Source: Woeseiaceae bacterium
GTDB lineage: Bacteria; Pseudomonadota; Gammaproteobacteria; Steroidobacterales; Woeseiaceae
NCBI GenBank assembly: GCA_030066655.1
Contig: JASJBE010000010.1
Location: 1 to 32,626 of the forward strand
Length of the DNA stretch: 32,626 bases
Direction: 5' to 3'
The notes beneath the pieces were generated by a model, which was given only the letters and a program-made list of their open reading frames with translations, was not told the origin of the DNA and did no database searches. Below, piece by piece: positions 29,435 to 32,626 of the stretch. Each line of letters begins with the position of its first letter. Positions within the stretch are counted from its first letter, which is position 1. Made by a program: the position numbers and the translations under genes.

Positions 29435-29941
29435 ATGAAGAACCGCCTGATCGGTCTGGCAAGCTTGTTGTTCCTCGTCGCCTGCGGGCAGAGCGAGCCG
29501 CCCGCCGACGATCCCGCAGCAATGACGCAGCAGAAACCCAACGCATCCGCTGAGCCCGTGGAGCTCGTGCCGGGGTTGACCTACGTCACGACCCGAAACG
29601 GCAGCGGACGCATGGCCGTACCGGGCGACCTGGCCGAGGTGCATTACACCGGGTGGCTCTTTGACGCGGAAGCCGAAAACAACCGCGGTGAAAAGTTCGA
29701 CAGTTCCGTCGATCGCGGCAGCCCGTTCACGTTCCCGCTTGGGGCGGGGCGCGTCATCAGCGGTTGGGACCAGGGCGTTGCGGGTATGCTGATCGGTGAG
29801 AAACGCGTGCTGACGATCGCGCCGGAGCTTGCCTACGGTGCTCGCGACCGCGGACCGATTCCGGCGAACTCGACGCTGATCTTCGACGTCGAGCTGCTCG
29901 GTTTGCAGGGCCCGGGCGACGAGGCGTCGGGGTCGGAATAA
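29435..29941 (+). CDS. FKBP-type peptidyl-prolyl isomerase lipoprotein
   Basis: This is a 168-residue exported lipoprotein. The signal peptide ends in a lipobox L14-V-A-C17, so it should be lipid-anchored, and G18-Q19 after the cysteine allows outer-membrane sorting. A disordered Pro/Asp/Ala linker (18-43) leads to one FKBP domain (about 47-157) with VHYTGWLFD, KFDSS, VISGWDQGVAGM (W111), LAYGARDRGPIPANSTLIFDVELL. These residues make the FKBP pocket, so cis-trans prolyl isomerase activity is likely. AAGGAG before the ATG at 29435 sets the start. It directly follows msrB (32 bases) and abuts the convergent OmpA-like gene with no gap. Confidence 0.93.
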   Translation: MKNRLIGLASLLFLVACGQSEPPADDPAAMTQQKPNASAEPVELVPGLTYVTTRNGSGRMAVPGDLAEVHYTGWLFDAEAENNRGEKFDSSVDRGSPFTFPLGAGRVISGWDQGVAGMLIGEKRVLTIAPELAYGARDRGPIPANSTLIFDVELLGLQGPGDEASGSE

Positions 29942-30739
29942 TCAGTCGCGGCGGTCGATCGTGACTCGCCGATTCAGGTTACGGCCTTCCCAGGTTTCGT
30001 TCGACGCGACCGGTTCGCGATCGCCTCGGCCCTCCCACGTCAGCTGCGACTCAGCCACGCCGAGCGATAGCAGGTAGTTTGCCACGGCCTCTGCGCGTTG
30101 TTCGCTGACGACCTGGTTCCGCGCGCTCATCCCGAAGGCGTCCGAGTGGCCGATGATTCTGACGGCGATGCCGGGGCACCGTCTCAGGCTCAACGCAAGC
30201 CGGCTCAGGCGCGCATAGTCTTCGGTCTTCACCGACGAGAAAGTACGCCGGAACAGCAGGGGCTCGAAGTTCAGGCTGCCGAACAGCGTGTCGCAGACGG
30301 CGGCTTTGTCGACGGCAGAGACAACATTGACCTGTTCTTCGACGGAAAAGTCTTCCGGCAGCTTCTGTCTCAGCGCCGTCATGGCATCCGGCCAGGCCGC
30401 ATCCTCACCCCTCACTGCGCGAACGCGGAGTTCGTTCCGCGCCAGGTGAAACTGGCCCGACTGGGCCGTGTCTGCAAGCCGCAACAGCGCGCTAACGGCT
30501 GGCGCCCACCAGTCCGGCAATACGATATGACGGGAATACTCGACGTCGGAGATGTAGATGCCGTCTTTCGCAGATTCGGCAAGCAGGCTGTCTCTGGCGC
30601 GGCCTGACGGCAAATGGCCGCGGATGGCGACCGAGTGACGGGACTTCTCGGCGACAAACCCGGCTGAGGGCCAGTCACCGACCGGCGCGGAAAGTGCCGC
30701 GCTCCCGGACAGCAGAAGGATGCCGGCGAAGAGCAACAT
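29942..30739 (-). CDS. OmpA-family C-terminal domain protein
   Basis: This 265-residue periplasmic or outer-membrane-associated protein has a signal peptide (about 1-18, LLFAGILLLSGSAALSA). The middle (25-140) resembles the region before OmpA domains in some envelope proteins: GHLPSGRARDSLLAES, then ARNELRVRAVRGEDAAWP. The C-terminal OmpA/MotB domain (about 155-263) has IIGHSDAFGMSARNQVVSEQRAEAV split over a helix, and ends in GRNLNRRV. This domain binds the peptidoglycan peptide, with D and R as contact residues. No beta-barrel strands are seen. Its ATG overlaps the stop of the upstream helix-hairpin-helix gene by one base (TAATG). Its stop is directly next to the FKBP gene stop. Confidence 0.85.
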   Translation of the reverse strand: MLLFAGILLLSGSAALSAPVGDWPSAGFVAEKSRHSVAIRGHLPSGRARDSLLAESAKDGIYISDVEYSRHIVLPDWWAPAVSALLRLADTAQSGQFHLARNELRVRAVRGEDAAWPDAMTALRQKLPEDFSVEEQVNVVSAVDKAAVCDTLFGSLNFEPLLFRRTFSSVKTEDYARLSRLALSLRRCPGIAVRIIGHSDAFGMSARNQVVSEQRAEAVANYLLSLGVAESQLTWEGRGDREPVASNETWEGRNLNRRVTIDRRD

Positions 30740-31506
30740 TATTCGTCACTAGTACCCAGCAGTTCCCTCGCCTGTCGCTGCCAGTTGTCTGTCTGGCCAC
30801 GGGCTCCTTTGACCGTCTCTTCGATTCGCTCGAGGTCTTCGGGACTCGCATTGGCAAGGTCTGCGAGGTTTCGGAAGCCCTGCTTGGAGAGCCGTCGGTT
30901 GGTCGCGGGACCGATGCCCCTGACGAGCCGCAGTGAGTCGTCCGGCTCGGCCGCCACCATGTCGTTTGATGCGGCGGCACCGGTATCCGGGTCTCCAGGG
31001 GGATACGCGCCAGCCCGGGTCTCGTCGAATCGAGGTTGCTGTTCGTAGCGAGCGATGAGCGCCTGCGCCTCTGCCAGTTCGCCTTCGAGGCGCTTCGCAT
31101 CCGCGTCGCGCTGCCGAAAGCGCTCGATGACGGGCGGCACTCGTGCCTGCCAGTTCCGGATCTCATTCTCGAGTTTCGCGATGCGCCTGGCGGTCAACTC
31201 ATCGTTCTGGGTGTTGTTCGCGTCCTCAGGCGCGGCCGGTTCGGCGGCTGCTTCTGCTTGAGGCGTCTGCTCGCTGCTGTTCTGCTCGTTGACCCTGAGT
31301 TGTAATTCGCTGACCTGCCGCATCAGCGATCGGTTCTGGTGCTCGATTCTCTTGCGCTCTGTCGCCTGCGCATCGAACTGGTCACGCCAGCCGCTGTTGA
31401 TGGCGGCTTTTTCCGCGCGGCTGCGAGCGGCCCTTATGAGCCAGCCGACAATGCAGCCAGCTGCGAGGAAGGCAAAGGCGCCCAGGATGACCAGCGTGTC
31501 GGGCAA
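30739..31506 (-). CDS. Membrane-anchored coiled-coil protein with C-terminal helix-hairpin-helix domain
   Basis: This 255-residue protein has one N-terminal transmembrane helix (4-26), coiled-coil segments at about 40-75 and 103-156, disordered Ala/Pro/Glu linkers, and a helix-hairpin-helix module at 190-252 (LRLVRGIGPATNRRLSKQGF, LADLANASPEDLERI, NWQRQARELL). The same module is found at the C-terminus of some NuoE and ribosomal L21 proteins and may bind nucleic acid or protein. The protein would face the cytoplasm. Function unknown. The start is TTG at 31506, five bases after the aminotransferase stop; no ATG or GTG is usable. The stop overlaps the OmpA-like start, so three genes form one operon. 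Confidence 0.78.
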   Translation of the reverse strand: MPDTLVILGAFAFLAAGCIVGWLIRAARSRAEKAAINSGWRDQFDAQATERKRIEHQNRSLMRQVSELQLRVNEQNSSEQTPQAEAAAEPAAPEDANNTQNDELTARRIAKLENEIRNWQARVPPVIERFRQRDADAKRLEGELAEAQALIARYEQQPRFDETRAGAYPPGDPDTGAAASNDMVAAEPDDSLRLVRGIGPATNRRLSKQGFRNLADLANASPEDLERIEETVKGARGQTDNWQRQARELLGTSDE

Positions 31507-31511
31507 GTTGC

Positions 31512-32626
31512 TCAGCTGGCCATCCTGATTTCGTCCATCTCGGCGATGACGTCGCGAATCTGCTCGAAAGCCCAGTCAATTTCGGCCTGACCGATGATCA
31601 ATGGCGGCGCCAGCCTGACGACGGTTTCATGCGTCTCTTTCGACAGCAGGCCCCGAGCCATCAGCGCTTCACAGACGCTTCGTGCGCGCCCGTACCTCGA
31701 GTCGATCTCGATGCCGATGAACAGGCCGCGACCGCGAATGTCCTTGATCATCGGGCTGTCGATCGTCGCCAGCTGCGAGATCAGGTGCTCGCCCAGCCGC
31801 GCACTGCGATCTGCCAGTCCCTCGTCGACGAGGATATTCAGCGCTTCGAGCCCGACGGAGGCGCCGAGCGGATTGCCGCCGAAGGTACTGCCATGGTCCC
31901 CGGGACGGAATACTTCCATCACGGAGCGCCTGGCGAGGAACATCGACACCGGCAGTACACCGCCGCCGAGTGCCTTGCCGAGAATCAGGCCATCGGGCAG
32001 GACATCCTCATGGTCACAGGCGAGTAACTTGCCGGTGCGGCCGAGGCCGGTCTGGATCTCGTCCGCGATCATCAGGACGTTGTGCCGCTCGCACAGTGCG
32101 CGCACGGCCTTCAGGTAGCCGTAGGGCGGCATGATGATGCCTCCCTCGCCCTGGATGGGCTCGATGATGACGGCAGCCGTGTTCTCGTTAATGGTGCGCT
32201 TCAGGCTCTTGATGTCGCCGTAGTCGGCGATCCGGAACCCGGGCGGGAATGGTCCGAAGCCATGCTGGTACTGCGGCTCGTCTGACATGGCGACGATCGC
32301 GATCGTGCGGCCGTGGAAGTTTCCGGACATGCCGATGATTTCGGCCTTGCCTTCCGGCACGCCCTTGACCGTGTAGGCCCATTTGCGCGCGGCCTTGATG
32401 GCCGTCTCCACGGCCTCGGCGCCGGTGTTCATGGGCAGCGCCATGTCCTGGCCGGTCAGCTCGCAGGCTCGCTTCAGAAAGGGACCGAGCCGGTCCGTAT
32501 AGAACGCGCGTGAGACAATGTTGAGGTTGGCGACCTGCTGTTGCACGAGCCGGACCAATCTCGGGTGCGCGTGACCGTGGCTGACCGCCGAGTAGGCGCT
32601 CATCATGTCGAGGTATTTCTTGCCGT
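31512..32626 (-). CDS. rocD: Ornithine--oxo-acid aminotransferase (N-terminus cut by right edge)
   Basis: About 370 residues of a class-III PLP aminotransferase are visible; roughly 30 N-terminal residues lie beyond the right edge. The first readable residues are GKKYLDMMSAYSAVSHGHAHP, the ornithine aminotransferase pattern. PMNTGAEAVETAIKAARKW, NFHGRTIAIVAMS, EPIQGEGGI, IADEIQTGLGRTG, LGKALGGGVLPVS (PLP lysine) and STFGGNPLG all fit that enzyme. It converts ornithine and 2-oxoglutarate to glutamate semialdehyde and glutamate, a step in arginine/ornithine breakdown or proline supply. ArgD- or GabT-type activity is less likely. Two envelope-type genes follow in the same operon, an unusual pairing. 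Confidence 0.9.
   Translation of the reverse strand, partial: GKKYLDMMSAYSAVSHGHAHPRLVRLVQQQVANLNIVSRAFYTDRLGPFLKRACELTGQDMALPMNTGAEAVETAIKAARKWAYTVKGVPEGKAEIIGMSGNFHGRTIAIVAMSDEPQYQHGFGPFPPGFRIADYGDIKSLKRTINENTAAVIIEPIQGEGGIIMPPYGYLKAVRALCERHNVLMIADEIQTGLGRTGKLLACDHEDVLPDGLILGKALGGGVLPVSMFLARRSVMEVFRPGDHGSTFGGNPLGASVGLEALNILVDEGLADRSARLGEHLISQLATIDSPMIKDIRGRGLFIGIEIDSRYGRARSVCEALMARGLLSKETHETVVRLAPPLIIGQAEIDWAFEQIRDVIAEMDEIRMAS

Noticed and set aside
1-32626. Mobile elements, prophage, toxin-antitoxin or defence genes
   Set aside because: No transposase, integrase, phage structural, restriction or known defence motif was seen in any frame. Apart from the AT-rich gap near 18300-18600, base use looks even.

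Overview
The window reads as a chromosomal segment of a GC-rich gammaproteobacterium with a lipopolysaccharide outer membrane. The support is the gene set: hldD, two family-9 heptosyltransferase-type genes, a KdkA-type Kdo kinase, an LpxL-type acyltransferase, a CHCC zinc-finger protein next to hldD, glnE, PpnN/YgdH and CysB. The lineage may be a marine group near Chromatiales/Woeseiales, but that is a guess from gene content and order. I see no tRNA, rRNA, CRISPR array, transposase, integrase or prophage gene.

Layout. 1-1126: start of a secreted protein (-), a PGPGW-like membrane protein (+), and a 600-base gap that is not empty. On the minus strand the gap holds a strong sigma-54 type promoter, a 35-codon membrane-peptide gene, a row of hairpins and a terminator-like inverted repeat with a T-run. 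1127-5644: PAS-PAS sigma-54 activator, TVP38/TMEM64 protein, DacB and an SH3b-coiled-coil-membrane-anchor protein, tightly packed. 5778-7829: small tail-anchored protein, an Lrp/AsnC regulator, and a divergent indoleamine 2,3-dioxygenase. 7875-10198: cysB and divergent cysK. 10358-13053: a GGDEF-EAL protein and a flavodoxin-like protein. 13137-21471: glnE, CHCC zinc finger, hldD, waaF, a second GT9 enzyme, kdkA and lpxL, a lipopolysaccharide core and lipid A block. 21607-25877: LysM lytic transglycosylase MltD, a membrane protein, an L,D-transpeptidase and ppnN. 26069-27003: three small unrecognised proteins. 27083-29941: htpG (clear heat-shock promoter), msrB and an FKBP lipoprotein, a protein-repair group. 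29942-32626: OmpA-like, helix-hairpin-helix membrane protein and ornithine aminotransferase (cut by the right edge), one minus-strand operon.

The most interesting structures are outside ordinary genes. (1) A candidate self-contained sigma-54 circuit at 567-1126. The activator gene faces a near-consensus -24/-12 promoter, with a palindromic site array between them at enhancer distance, and the promoter drives an unlisted 35-residue membrane peptide followed by a structured, terminated 3' region. (2) Four copies of a 48/49-bp tandem repeat bridging the convergent 3' ends of kdkA and lpxL, each copy re-encoding the LpxL C-terminal peptide and its stop codon. (3) About a dozen A-tracts phased near one helical turn in the waaF/GT9 convergent gap. 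(4) Four genes without a Shine-Dalgarno sequence sharing TAnnCT exactly six bases before the start codon, which suggests leaderless mRNAs. (5) Matching TGTAGCC/GGCTACC inverted repeats on both sides of the dioxygenase gene.

No sequence search or folding program was run. Protein names rest on motifs and family knowledge; regulatory calls are pattern matches.
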